Positions 1-10,562 of a stretch of 64,000 nt of DNA are shown here, piece by piece. The translations under genes and the position numbers were made by a program. Location: contig OY986967.1 of assembly GCA_963920575.1 (NCBI GenBank), positions 17,898,094-17,962,093 of the forward strand. Direction: 5' to 3'. The notes beneath the pieces were generated by a model. It made no database searches. It worked only from the letters and a program-made list of their open reading frames with translations, and was not told the DNA's origin. The stretch is from Narthecium ossifragum. Lineage: Eukaryota; Streptophyta; Magnoliopsida; Dioscoreales; Nartheciaceae. The stretch's first letter is position 1. The number at the start of each line of letters is the position of its first letter.

Positions 1-727
1 TGAGTAGCTAAACTCTTACTTAGGGATCTCATGAAGCTTTAGTGTAGCTTTCTTGTATTTTCTAGTTTGATTCTTGTATATTTTCAAAGACATGATCCTA
101 TGAATATGATTTTATTTTATAAAGAGTTGAGGGAACAGAGTTCCTCGACATATATTCAGACCTACTTGATTCTTGTGCTTGATGGTAGAGATTCGTAGGA
201 TGGTTTTCATGTTGCTTTTGTGGATGCCTTTGAGATACTCTATGCTAGATGAAGATAGGTTGTACTCAAATTAAGTTCGAAGACAATCTATGCTAAGTTT
301 GGATAGGTTATGCCTTAGGGAAACAATTGCATTATTTTAGGGATTAATGTAAGCTTAAGAAGCTATGAATCCATAATGTCGAGATAAGAAACGAGATGAT
401 AACTAGAGAATACAGGAAGTGAAGCTAAAGTGGATTGAGTAATCCCTAGGTTTTCTCTCATTGATCTATTTTAATTTCGTTAATCGCTTTCTTAATTAGT
501 TTTAATTAATCAATTTCTAAAAACCCTAAATCAATCCTTCTTCGCTTTAGGATTAGAGTGTTGAGAGTTAATTCTGATTTTTCTTCATTCGTAAACAAGT
601 TTTCCCTGAGGACCGACCCCGTATTTCACCATTATTATATCTTATTAATTTAGTGTTGAAAGAAAGGTTTATAAATTTCTAAATTGCGTTTTGCATACGT
701 TTTAACGACGACGTTTGTGAGCGATCA
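1..727 (+). repeat. 5' LTR of element 1 (truncated by window edge)
   Basis: It matches 7975-8701 without length change and ends in GAGCGATCA immediately before the primer binding site. Only the last half of the LTR (mostly R/U5) is present, so the 5' target-site duplication cannot be seen. Confidence 0.93.
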
Positions 728-732
728 ATTTT

Positions 733-750
733 TGGCGCCGTTGCCGGGGA
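733..750 (+). other. Primer binding site, tRNA-Asp type
   Basis: TGGCGCCGTTGCCGGGGA, five bases after the LTR end, is complementary to the 3' end of plant tRNA-Asp including its CCA tail. The same site with one change (GAGGA for GGGGA) occurs in element B at 40610-40627, which supports their kinship. Confidence 0.85.
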
Positions 751-918
751 AAATCTTTTGATTTACAACGGAGTATCGATTTAATCTTCTCTTAACTCTT
801 TTGTCTGAGCGTAATTTGATTTTTATTTTTATTTACGTTATTTTATATTTTTTAGGATTTTTCTGATAATTTTCTGGAATTTTTGCAGCGCTGGAACGAT
901 TCTACGTTGAAGACGATT

Positions 919-1136
919 GACGGTCGACCGCGACATCGACCGCCGGATCGATCGTCGCTCTCTACGATAGCCACGGTCGACCGCGACATCGACCGCGACA
1001 TCGACCGTGGCTCTCTCTCACAAAAACAGCCTCCCACGGTCGATACGAGGATCGACCGCCGCGTTTTCAAGTAAGGTTGCATAATTCCACGGTCGACCAC
1101 GAGCCATCCACGATCGACCGCGAGATCGACCGTGAG
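919..1136 (+). repeat. Leader inverted-repeat cassettes (GGTCGACC/GATCGACC)
   Basis: At least four units of the form CACGGTCGA-n-TCGACCGTG lie between the primer site and gag, separated by spacers such as CTCACAAAAACAGCCTCC. Each half is the reverse complement of the other, so single-stranded RNA could fold into short hairpins. Very CpG-rich compared with the AT-rich surroundings. Related cassettes occur at 4764-4983 and 10217-10562. Confidence 0.85.
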
Positions 1137-1252
1137 TGCAGTCAGGTTAGTTTTATTGTTTTAAATTTCTTTCCTTTCAATCTTTGTTTTCCGGATTTTC
1201 TCCTCTCCTCCGAATATTTTGTTTTCTTTTTCTCTTTTTGGTGTGATTTTGC

Positions 1253-3277
1253 ATGCAAGGTAGACGATCCCTAAATAATCCGTTGGAACCTTTGGATCTA
1301 GAAATAGAGGCCACACTTCGAACGGCAAGAACCTTAGCACAAAAATCTTTAAGTAATTACCAGGAGGCCATAAGCACCTTGCAATCCTTAATGGCTGAAC
1401 ACGTGGAATATGTCATTAACCCTAATGATAACATGGGTAGGGGTGGAAATGATAACAATAATAGAGAAGTCCCAATTAGGAATCACTTCCTACCTGGACC
1501 TTATACCTATGCTTCTTGTATCAACCCACCTAAAATCAATGCTACCCATTATGAGATTAAGCCTAACTGGATTACAACCTTACCTTCTTTCCATGGGCGT
1601 GAAAATGAGGACCCCTATGGACACATTGCTAGCTTTCTTGAAATCCTTTCCATGTTCAAACTTCAGCATTTTAATGATGATGCCTTTAGACTCAAACTCT
1701 TCCCTTTTTCTTTGAAAGACAAGGCTAAACATTGGCTCCAAACTTTATCTCCAAATTCGATTTAAACATGGGACCAACTTCAGGATGCTTTCCTTAAGAA
1801 ATATTTCCCAATCATTAAAACTCAAAATTATCGAACCATGATTATCTCTTTTAAGCAAAATGAAGATGAAATGTTTCATGAAGCTTGGGAAAGGTTTAAA
1901 GATCTTTTTAGAGAGTGTCCCCATCATGAGGTACCTGAGTGGCAGCTAGCCCATTCATTTTATAATGGTCTTAATGATCGTTATAGGACAATGGTTGAAG
2001 CTTGCTGCGGGGGTGTTGTTCTTAGTAAGCCATAGCCTGCTCTTTGGGAAATGTATGATAACCTTGCTGAAAATTCGCAACACAATGCCTCAGTCTCTAG
2101 AAGTCGGTCTACTACTGTTCGTAATTCTCGAGGAATTCATGAAATTTCTGAATTCCAAAGTCTCTCCGCACAAGTAGCCCGCCTAACTAAAGATTTAAAC
2201 CAGTTGAAAACAGGCCAATCTCTTGCTCAACAATTGCCTAACACTTCTCTTGAAACCTGTGCCCTTTGTCTTAGCTCTAATCATCATGTCACTGATTGCC
2301 ACTTAGCTCCCAATTTCCCTGACTTTGTTCAGGAACATGCCAACGCCACATATGGATTCTCCAAGCCCCAAAACAATCCTTATTCGAAAACCGATAACTC
2401 TAGTTGGAGAAATCATCCTAATTTTAGTTGGAAGCCACAACAATCAAATGCTTTCCAAGGGCAAAACAATCCTCCTGCTTTCACATACTCACCTAAACCT
2501 TCTGCAAATCCAAATCCTGGGTACCCTCTGCAATCAACTTTAGCTCCTCAAACTCAATCCACTTCTGAACCAACTTTAAGTTCCCTCCTTTCGGCTATGA
2601 CTGCTATGAATGACAACATCAATTCAAATATTAGTGGCATAAGAAATGATTTGGCGAGTGAAGTCTCTAAAATTCTGAATTATGTTTCTAGAATAGAGAA
2701 TCAATGTAATTCTAATACCCAATCCATTGCTAAACTTGAGAATTCGCTGGACCAACTTTCTAACACTATAGCCAAAAGAGAGGAGGGTCACTTGCCAAGT
2801 CAACCTGTGACAAACCCCAGAGGCCAGCACTATGTAGAAAGCCAAAACTTTGAGAGTGTCAAAGCCGTGGTGACCCTCAGAAGTGGCAAAATAGTAAATA
2901 ACCAAATAGGTGAACCTGTCAATCTGAATGATCAAACGCTCGATCCGAAGATCAAACATCCATCCCAAGATGTTTCTTATTTTTCACCTGAGGCAAGCCC
3001 ATCTGATTCTAGAAAGCCTGATTCAGCTAAATATATTCCTAAAGTGCCTTTTCCTGCAGCCCTTAAGGACCCATACCCAACCATCAAAGCCCGAAGAGCT
3101 ACTGAGGAAATCCTTGAAACTTTCAAACAGGTCAACATCAACATACCCTTACTTCAGGCCATTCATCAGATTCCTTCTTTTGCCAAATTTCTTAAGGACC
3201 TGTGCACTCATAAACGCCAGACAAAACCAAAGGGGACAAGAAAATCCTTTTACCTGAACAAGTTAGTTCGATTTTGA
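1253..3277 (+). pseudogene. Degenerate gag of element 1
   Basis: One reading frame runs from 1253 to 3277, broken by in-frame TAA at 1763 and TAG at 2033. It begins just after the leader with MQGRRSLNN. Residues around 100-250 carry the retrotransposon gag core (PSFHGRENEDPYGHIASF, then WDQLQDAFLKKYFP). A zinc-knuckle-like cluster CALCLSSNHHVTDC lies near 2258-2300, followed by a Pro/Gln/Asn-rich stretch, a coiled-coil-like segment (about 2590-2800) and VTLRSGK. Just before 3277 the frame shifts; the protease continues in another frame. Gag would form the virus-like particle and bind RNA. Both stops could have come from CAA or CAG by one C-to-T change. Not functional as read. Confidence 0.85.
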
Positions 3278-4563
3278 GACATGAGACGCCACCCAAATTA
3301 AAGGACCCTGGTACCCCTACCATACCCTATTGCATAGGAGACTATCATATTGATGGTGCCCTTCTTGACCTAGGAGCCAGTGTTAAGATTTTGCCCTACT
3401 ACCTTTATAAAGAATTTGGGATGGAAGAACTTAAACAGACGTCAGTGATCTTGCAATTAGCTGATAAGTCCATTAAGACACCTAGAGGTATAGTAGAAGA
3501 TGTTCTAGTTAAAGTGGATAATTTTTTCTTTCCGGTTGATTTTGTTGTCTTAGACATGGAACCTGTTGTCCACTGCAAAAAGACTGTACCTATTATTCTA
3601 GGACATCCGTTTTTGGCCACTGCTAATGCCTGCATAAATTGTCGAACTGGTGTGATGGATGTTTCTTTTGGTAATATGCATGTTAAATTGAATATCTTTA
3701 AGACTGCATGTTTGCCTGAACATGAGAATGCATGCTTTCATGTTGATAGTTTGACGGACTGCTTTGATGATAAGGCTCATGTTATAATGAATGATAAATT
3801 GTCTACAATTTGGGATGAATACGATTTAGATGATGATGATTATGATGTTGAGCTGCATGATGATATATTGTCTACAATTTGGGATGAATATGATTCTGAT
3901 GATGATGATTATGATCTTAAACTGCATGATGATAGATTGCCTATAATCCGGGATGAGTATGATTCTGAGGATGATGATGTTGAATTAAAGAATGAAATTG
4001 TGCTTGATAATTTGAATGCATATGCTTCTGACTCTGATGAGGATGTTAATCGGGACACTGCACAATCGAAAGATGACATCAAACCACACATCTTGTCCGA
4101 AACTATTTCTTGGGTAGTTGAGCCCCTTCCACCGTTATCTCTTACTCCTGCACCTGATTTAAATCCTGAACAAGTTCGTACTTATTATGGTGACACACAC
4201 TTTTGCACAGATTTGTCAATTTATTCTAAACTTGAGCCACCACCTACTCCTTTACCTATATGTGCACCATCATCATTGCCTACATCCCTTCTGAGATTGA
4301 AACCCCTGCCATGTTTATTTCCGGTTTCTAACATTATGAGGGACACATACCATCAACCGGGTTGCAAGATGAAACATGATGATAGGTTTCCATTCATAGA
4401 GGGTGGAGTCTCTAGTTCAAGTGTAGGGAGAAAAGAACTGATTGGTCTACATCATCAAATACTGGACTTACTGTGGGGCTGGGTTTGGTTTCAAATATTA
4501 TATGGAGGAACTTATCCTAAGTCGGATGATCGATATCGTCGAATTGACGGATCCAGGCTTTAA
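3274..4563 (+). CDS. Aspartic protease ORF with acidic repeat tail (element 1)
   Basis: An open frame of 429 residues in a different frame from gag; the true N-terminus would be fused to gag upstream, and a small indel near 3230-3250 separates them. DGALLDLGASVKILPYYLY holds the catalytic aspartate region. It reads D-L-G-A rather than the usual D-T/S-G-A, a variant common in Athila-like elements, and GHPFLATANACINC is the second conserved protease block. From about residue 170 the protein turns strongly acidic, with three 23-residue repeats and then a proline-rich tail. No reverse transcriptase follows: after the stop there is only non-coding sequence to the 3' LTR. Whether the protein is made is unknown, since gag upstream is broken. 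Confidence 0.75.
   Translation: MRHETPPKLKDPGTPTIPYCIGDYHIDGALLDLGASVKILPYYLYKEFGMEELKQTSVILQLADKSIKTPRGIVEDVLVKVDNFFFPVDFVVLDMEPVVHCKKTVPIILGHPFLATANACINCRTGVMDVSFGNMHVKLNIFKTACLPEHENACFHVDSLTDCFDDKAHVIMNDKLSTIWDEYDLDDDDYDVELHDDILSTIWDEYDSDDDDYDLKLHDDRLPIIRDEYDSEDDDVELKNEIVLDNLNAYASDSDEDVNRDTAQSKDDIKPHILSETISWVVEPLPPLSLTPAPDLNPEQVRTYYGDTHFCTDLSIYSKLEPPPTPLPICAPSSLPTSLLRLKPLPCLFPVSNIMRDTYHQPGCKMKHDDRFPFIEGGVSSSSVGRKELIGLHHQILDLLWGWVWFQILYGGTYPKSDDRYRRIDGSRL
3799..4000 (+). repeat. Three 69-bp coding repeats (acidic)
   Basis: Units begin at 3799, 3868 and 3937 (exact 69-bp period, 23 codons). Each reads about LSTIWDEYDSDDDDYD followed by LHDD. The third is more diverged. They keep the frame open and sit between the protease and the proline-rich tail. 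Confidence 0.85.
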
Positions 4564-4581
4564 TTGCACCTTCTAGGCAAG

Positions 4582-4627
4582 TCTAGCGAAAGACGTAAAA
4601 TTACGCGCTTTCTGGGAGGCAACCCAG
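4582..4627 (+). other. Conserved 46-bp post-stop element with two small hairpins (element 1)
   Basis: It begins TCTAGCGAAAG 18 bp after the protease stop and ends CTGGGAGGCAACCCAG. Two short inverted repeats are visible: CGTAA/TTACG and CTGGG/CCCAG. The same element occurs at 21030-21075 (minus) in element B with about 40 of 46 bases the same, while the flanks have diverged much more. Function unknown; a structured RNA signal is an inference. Confidence 0.65.
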
Positions 4628-4763
4628 TTTTATGATTTTTCCTTAGCTTTTTAGAATTGTTTTGATTTCTAGGAATTTTTCCATGATTTTTTCGATTTTT
4701 CCTTTATTTTTCGTGATTTTTCTTTAAGAATAATCATAATATCTAGAAAATCGAATTTCTTGG

Positions 4764-4983
4764 AGGACGGTCGACCATCCCATCGATCGCCAGAGCGTCC
4801 GTGACGCTCTGTCAAAAATAAAGCTTCTCAGGGTCGATGGAAGGATCGACCGTCAGCTCCTCAAACAGGTAACGTGGGTCACGGTCGATCGAGTGATCAA
4901 CCGTCCATTTATTTTTCCAAATTGCTTGGTTGACGGTCTGATTTTGTTCTCAAGTCACCCGCGCCCACGGTCGATCGGACTTC
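4764..4983 (+). repeat. Inverted-repeat cassettes in the 3' non-coding region of element 1
   Basis: Three to four units at 4764-4791, 4829-4855, 4879-4906 and 4966-4980, of the same kind as those in the leader (GGTCGACC, GATCGACCGTC). Spacers again contain CTCTGTCAAAAATAAAGCTTC-like text. Confidence 0.75.
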
Positions 4984-4989
4984 ATCCTC

Positions 4990-7265
4990 TTCCTTCCCCA
5001 TCACCGACCGCCGGCCATCTTCACCTCTCCGGCCGCTCCCCGCCCTCCAACCCACCTCCAACACCATCGCAATCTTCCCCTCTACCTCCTCCCGGCCTCT
5101 TCTTCCCCCAATTTTGTCTCTTCCGACGCCGGCGAACATCCCCTGTTCCTACCGCCATCTCCGATCACCTCTTCCACTGCTTCCCACAGTCCCTAACCAC
5201 CTCCAGCACCTTCCTCTGGCCGTCACGACTCTTTTGCAACCTTCAAAACTCAAACTTGTAGCTCGGTTGGCCGGATTCCACCTCCGACGATCCTCCACCG
5301 CGCCGGCCATCTTCTATCCGCCTCTTGGCCCTCCGATTCTATAATTAAATCACCCAGGTGCGTTCTCAGGCTTTCTGTGATGCTTCCTTGCGCCTTACCC
5401 ACCTCGATTGAAGCTCCGGCCGCCGGATTCTAACTCCGACCATCTTCCTCCGCGCCGTCCACCGTCGTTCCGCCGCCTGGCGACCACCAGTCACAGATCA
5501 GACGGCGTAGATAGACTCCTTGGCCTCCTACGATTCCATCCCTACTGGTCCCATCCTCCGGCGACGACGTTTCACCGTTGATCGTCGCCGGCGAGCTCTC
5601 AGCCGTCCGTTGGCTGATGGACGAGATCTATAGGTCTCGACCTTTAACCGGGATCATGATATGGATACTGATTATTTGGGTGCTGTATATGGATGATTTA
5701 CTGTATTTTATTATTTTAATATCTATATTTTTAATTATGTGGATGAATGGTTGTACAGGCTACATATTCAAGAAATATAGAGATTCTGCCGAAATTTTGA
5801 ACAATTCTTATGCCTTTTTACTATTTTTGATATATATTTCATTCTATTCTATTTGATCTTTTGGAAAGGTATCTTTTATGGCAGGTGGCCTTTGGAACTT
5901 ATTAAGGGGCGCATGTTACAAATCCTATATGATCCATCAGGGGGTTATTCTACAAGTCTTTACATATGTCTCTAACGTTTTAAGGTGATTTCTATGGTTT
6001 TATTCTTTTAATCTCTTCTAGAGACATAAATTCATTTAAGGGCGACGTATTCGTCTTATGGGCGGTGTGGTGATTGTCTTTTATACAAACCAACTACCTG
6101 TGGCGCGAGATTTACGGTGACCTCTACCCTTTTTCCTTGCTTTATTTTTATGACTTAGTGTAATTGGGGACAATTACATTCAAGTTGGGGGTAGATTCTA
6201 GAAATTTAATTTTTTTTTTATATATCCCTTGAAATATGTCAAAAGGATGAAATTATGATATAATTTGACAAATATACAAGTTTTAGAAATGTATCTTATG
6301 AATTATTTTGAGACTTGTATGTCATATAAGAAATAGTAAATTTTTACTATGCATGACACTATTTCTATACTTTAACACTTTTACCATGATTTAAGGATAA
6401 CTGACATATCCTAATGCACATGTTCACTTCCACATGTTAAGGGGTTGATATTAGATTCTAAGCATGATACTAGGATAGATTTACAATTTTATGTCATGAC
6501 ACAGAAAATACATGAACACATGCAATTATTTGAATATAAAAAAAAAGGATCTTCAACTTAGTAACCGGGCAGTGTGCCTAGCCAGCGTGGTGTTCGCGTA
6601 AAATGGTTGAATTTCCTAAGAAAAAGTTATGGAGCTTGATAAAGCTATGCTTAAACAAAACTATTAAGTGTTTTGCTAAGTAACCGGGTCTCTGCGCCTC
6701 AAGAAGCGGAGAGTGCTCGCGTAAAAAGGCAAAGTGTCTGATAGTTGAGAAAAAATTATGAAAAAAAAAAAAACAGATATTGCTATGTGATAAATGAAAA
6801 ATATGTGCTGGATAGGATTGTGATCTTGAATAGTTGAAGTGTTTAGATATAATTGACGCTCTGAAGCATGTGGAACCCCAATCACACACAGTAGTGTTAA
6901 AGTTGTGTTTAATCATGATTAAATATGTTGAAGTGTTGGAAATATATTATGACATGTTTTGATTTACTATGTTTTTATGCGACTATGAGTTGAAGGGTAT
7001 ATTTATGGATATTATTTCTATTTCATGCATTAGAGTTGATGAACATTCTGATTGATTTCTAGTGATATATTCAAAGGGATGTATAGATGTTTGTGGGTGT
7101 CATCCCTGAAAACCCTCAGGAGACTATAACTCCTCCACTGGGGTAACCCAGGGGTTTAAAGGCTTGTTGCACATGCTAAGTGCAATCGTGAGACCTACGA
7201 AAGTGGCTAGTTAGATTTATTCCTTTCTTTTTATATTTTCTTTGCTCGAGGACTAGCAAAGTGTA
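4990..7265 (+). other. 3' non-coding region of element 1
   Basis: No coding sequence recognised. 4990-5600 is GC-rich (GCCGG-rich, short incidental ORFs). 5700-7260 is AT-rich and homologous to 18500-19600 (inverted) in element B. It includes two copies of a conserved block: 6560-6615 (GTAACCGGGCAGTGTGCC to TTCGCGTAAA) and 6680-6735 (GTAACCGGGTCTCTGCGCC to CTCGCGTAAA). Confidence 0.7.
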
Positions 7266-7277
7266 AGTTGGGGGGTG
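7263..7277 (+). other. Polypurine tract of element 1
   Basis: GTAAGTTGGGGGGTG sits directly before the 3' LTR start TGATAAG, where plus-strand DNA synthesis is primed. The same tract is seen inverted at 18496-18512 in element B. Confidence 0.75.
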
Positions 7278-8701
7278 TGATAAGTCACTAAATGTTCATG
7301 ATTCAACCCCTTAACTTAGCTTTGTTATGCCTAGAGTAGTTGTATTTGATAGCTTGTTAGTTGATTTCAGGTTTAATCATGCTTTGAGGAGAAATGCAAG
7401 AAATTCGGTTAATATGCTGAAATACACTGCTCTGTCGACTGTTACCATAATATTCACCAGAAATTATGTTTATCTCCAAATATTCTGAAATTTGAATGAC
7501 AGCTAATAGATATCAAGACGTACAACTTTTATGTTGAACACTTTCAGAGATTCCAGATGGATTGATAGCAGTTTGGGAAAAGATGAAGATAATTAGCTGC
7601 TGGAAGACTGGTCCGTCAATGCGTGGGAGAATATTCGCTAAATATTCTAGTTAAGTCTAAATATTGCAAACTCTTCGGGTAAGGACAGAGGACTTCCAGA
7701 TCTACATCTTTTGTGTTGGACTCATTCTCAAATTCCGAACTGGTTGAGCCCAGTCGCGATTGGAAGAAGCTGTCAGGGTTGGACCAGGAATTCCGAGTTG
7801 TACTTGACGTCTAACTTAACCCTAAAACCCTAATCCGGGAATTAAGATATAAAAAGGGTTTGGTGGCTGGAAAACCGGAGGCCCAAAAAGAGGCATTCAG
7901 ATTGGAGAAGAAGACGGAGATGCGGTGTGGATCCCTAACCCTCTTCATCGAATACATGGATCTCATCCAAAAGATGAGTGGCTAAACTCTTACTTAGGGA
8001 TCTCATGAAGCTTTAGTGTAGCTTTCTTGTATTTTCTAATTTGATTCTTGTTTGTTTTCAAAGACATGATCCTATGAATATGATTTTATTTTATAAAGAG
8101 TTGAGGGAACAGAGTTCCTCGACGTATATTCAGACCTACTTGATTGTTGTGCTTGATGGTAGAGATTCGTAGGATGGTTTTCATGTTGCTTTTGTGGATG
8201 CCTTTGAGATACTCTATGCTAGATGAATATAGGTTGTACTCAGATTAAGTTCGAAGACAATCTATGCTAAGTTTGGATAGGTTATGCCTTAGGGAAACAA
8301 TTGCATTATTTTAGGGATTCATGTAAGCTTAAGAAGCTATGAATCCACAATGTCGAGATAAGAAACAAGATGATAACTAGAGAATACAGGAAGTGAAGCT
8401 AAAGTGGATTGAGTAATCCCTAGGTTTTCTCTCATTGATCTATTTTCATTTCGTTAATCACTTTCTTAATTAGTTTTAATTAATCAATTTCTAAAAACCC
8501 TAAATCAATCCTTCTTCGCTTTAGGATTAGAGTGTTAAGAGTTAATTCTGATTTTTCTTCATTCGTAAACAAGTTTTCCCTGAGGACCGACCCCGTATTT
8601 CACCATTATTCTATCTTATTAATTTAGTGTTGAAAGAAAGGTTTATAAATTTCTAAATTGCGTTTTGTATACGTTTTAACGACGACGTTTGTGAGCGATC
8701 A
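7278..8701 (+). repeat. 3' LTR of element 1 (complete, 1424 bp)
   Basis: Begins TGATAAGTCACTAAATG and ends GAGCGATCA, so it has the TG...CA ends of LTRs. A TATA-like ATATAAAAAG lies near 7848. The expected 5-bp target duplication on this side would be TAAGC (8702-8706); its partner lies outside the window. The inverted LTR of element B (40633-42084) is homologous over its whole length. Confidence 0.92.
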
Positions 8702-9603
8702 TAAGCTATGACAAGTTCAATGTCGGTGTATCTACCACCGTTCCCCGTCTCCATCACAACAGTCCACAATTTGTCAAAAACCCCCGTAGTGTAATTGTTG
8801 ATAGCCTCACCCACAAATTTAACGGCGGTGACGATCTCGTCTTGATCCGACTGTCCCTGCCTCTTGGTAGTGGACCAGGCAAGCATACTCAAGGAGTTCT
8901 ACCCCACCGCGCTCATTGTGGTTGTAGGTGTTGCGAGGGTCCTAGACGAACCAGGGATTTCCTCGGGCAATCCGTCGTCGGGGTGCTGTGGGGGGGTATG
9001 AGGCATCATCCTCTAAGTTGACGACTTCTTCATTGATAGGAGGTACGAATTCATCACATACGGTAGTGGCGAATTCGCCATTTGTCGATTCATCGGCACA
9101 TATTTCCATCATCAACTCGAAGTGGGGCATGGGCTGTTGATATATTTCTTGTATTGGGGATGATTCTATATAGAAAAGCAACATTCAAATTCAGTACATA
9201 CAAACAGTTATGTCTAATGGGCTATTTAGTATTGGGTTGTTCAAACACACCTCGAGGAGTTCATCTATGACAAGAGGATCTAGTGTGATCATATTGAGCT
9301 CCTCTCTCCACCCCGCACCGCTCAACATAAGGAGTTTTTTAATATCATTGCACTTAGCTAGCAAGTAAGTCATGTGATTACATACATTGTGAGGACCCGT
9401 ACCTCCAACCCGGTCAGACCGCGTTAGGTCGAGGGTCGGGGTTTGTGGTTTGGCTCGGTTGGCCTTGGGATGCGATCGGTTGATCGCATCGCTGTTTTTG
9501 ACCCCACTGGCATTTTGGTAAATATGCTCCCTGGTGGTCAGTTTCACACCCGCGTTACACACACGGCCTTGGATTGATGTAAGTGTTTGAGTACAACCTT
9601 AAG

Positions 9604-9686
9604 GGCGCTTCCGATCGGAAAATCGAAGCTCGATCGGGAGAGATCGAATCGGACGGCTGTGATCGATTCCAGCTTTCTATTTAAAC
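9604..9686 (+). promoter_or_regulatory. Core promoter region of the solo LTR
   Basis: CTATTTAAAC at 9677-9686 resembles a TATA box. Just upstream, 9606-9668 holds a cluster of GATCG words (CCGATCGG, CTCGATCGGG, GATCGAATCGG, GTGATCGATTCC). That is the same arrangement as in the D LTRs, where GATCGATCG inverted repeats lie just upstream of the TATA box. Confidence 0.55.
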
Positions 9687-10216
9687 TCTTCTCCTTTCTC
9701 CCTCTTTCCTTTCTTTTTCTCCTGCCGTTCTCTTTCTCTCTCTCTCCAACTGGCGGTGCTAGGGCTTCTGAGCACGGCTTTCGAGGAGTTGATTTCGGCG
9801 ATCGGAGTTGGGGGATGCGTGGAGGAGCTGCCCTGCTTGTTCATGTAGGTGTTTCTACCTCGATCTTGTGATCGCGTTCTCCTAGGATATGGTTATTGTA
9901 TTTTTTCGCTGTAGGAATACATGTTAGAATGTTGTGTAACTTGTTACATATGTGTTGTGGCTTGCTTCGAGTATTCCTATCGTGCGCTTTCCGTATTTTA
10001 TCGGATGATTTCCGTATTATCGCCGTTTTGTCGGTTTTCGGCCATTGAGACCTAGGTTTGAAATTTAACCATCAAAATTGCGTTTTAATCGTACCATTAG
10101 CTTCCCCATCATCTTTTACACATGCTTGCAAAGTTTCATCAACTTCCAACATGATTTGATCATTCAAATCCAAGAAATTGGATTTCTGGCACTGTTCTGA
10201 GGAACTGTGTCGTGGG

Positions 10217-10562
10217 GCTCACGGTCGATTGATGGATCGACCGTCAAGCATTAATACGCTTCTTTCGGGCCTGACGGTCGACCGTCGAGCTCTGTCGCAT
10301 TTTTGGGCTCCCACGGTCGATGCCCCGATCGACCGTGGTTCCTTCTCCTTTTTCATTCCACCTCATGGTCGACCGTCGGATCGACCGTCGCATCGTCCGT
10401 GAGGCTCTGTCCCGTTTTGGGCTTCCCAGAGACGATGTACCGATCGATCGTGGATCTTATGCTTTTCCCTCGTTTGACCCCACGGTCGACCGTCGGATCG
10501 ACCGTGGCATCGACCATGGCCTCACGGTCGACCGTCGGATCGACCGTCGCATCTACCGTGGG
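10217..10562 (+). repeat. GGTCGACC/GATCGACC inverted-repeat cassettes in the solo LTR
   Basis: Six or more units, for example 10312-10338 with a 9-bp perfect stem CACGGTCGA/TCGACCGTG. The densest block is 10481-10560. Spacers contain GAGCTCTGTCGCATTTTTGG or GGCTCTGTCCCGTTTTGGGC. It lies about 540-880 bp downstream of the TATA box, so it would be transcribed. Closely similar to the cassettes in the leader of element 1, although the two elements are from different lineages. Confidence 0.85.

Larger units (their letters stand above)
1..8701 (+). mobile_element. Athila-type Ty3/Gypsy element with gag and protease only ('element 1')
   Basis: The 5' LTR is cut by the window edge (1-727) and the 3' LTR is complete (7278-8701). 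Position 1 aligns with 7975, so about 697 bp of the 5' LTR lie outside and the full element would be near 9.4 kb. Between the LTRs I see a primer binding site, a leader with inverted repeats, a gag frame, a retroviral-type protease and 2.7 kb of 3' non-coding sequence. There is no trace of reverse transcriptase, RNase H or integrase, so it would depend on proteins from a relative. The tRNA-Asp-type primer site, the gag style and the large non-coding 3' end fit the Athila group. By eye the two LTRs differ at roughly 15-20 of 727 positions, which makes it the youngest large element here. It sits in the MYB/SANT ORF of the Harbinger element. Confidence 0.85.

Noticed and set aside
919..1136. Possible CRISPR-like array of direct repeats
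   Set aside because: Units are inverted repeats with uneven, related spacers inside a plant retrotransposon leader; no CRISPR context.
4893..5344. Possible env-like or extra ORF after the protease of element 1
   Set aside because: Low-complexity Pro/Ser text, overlapping frames, no membrane segment, not kept in element B.
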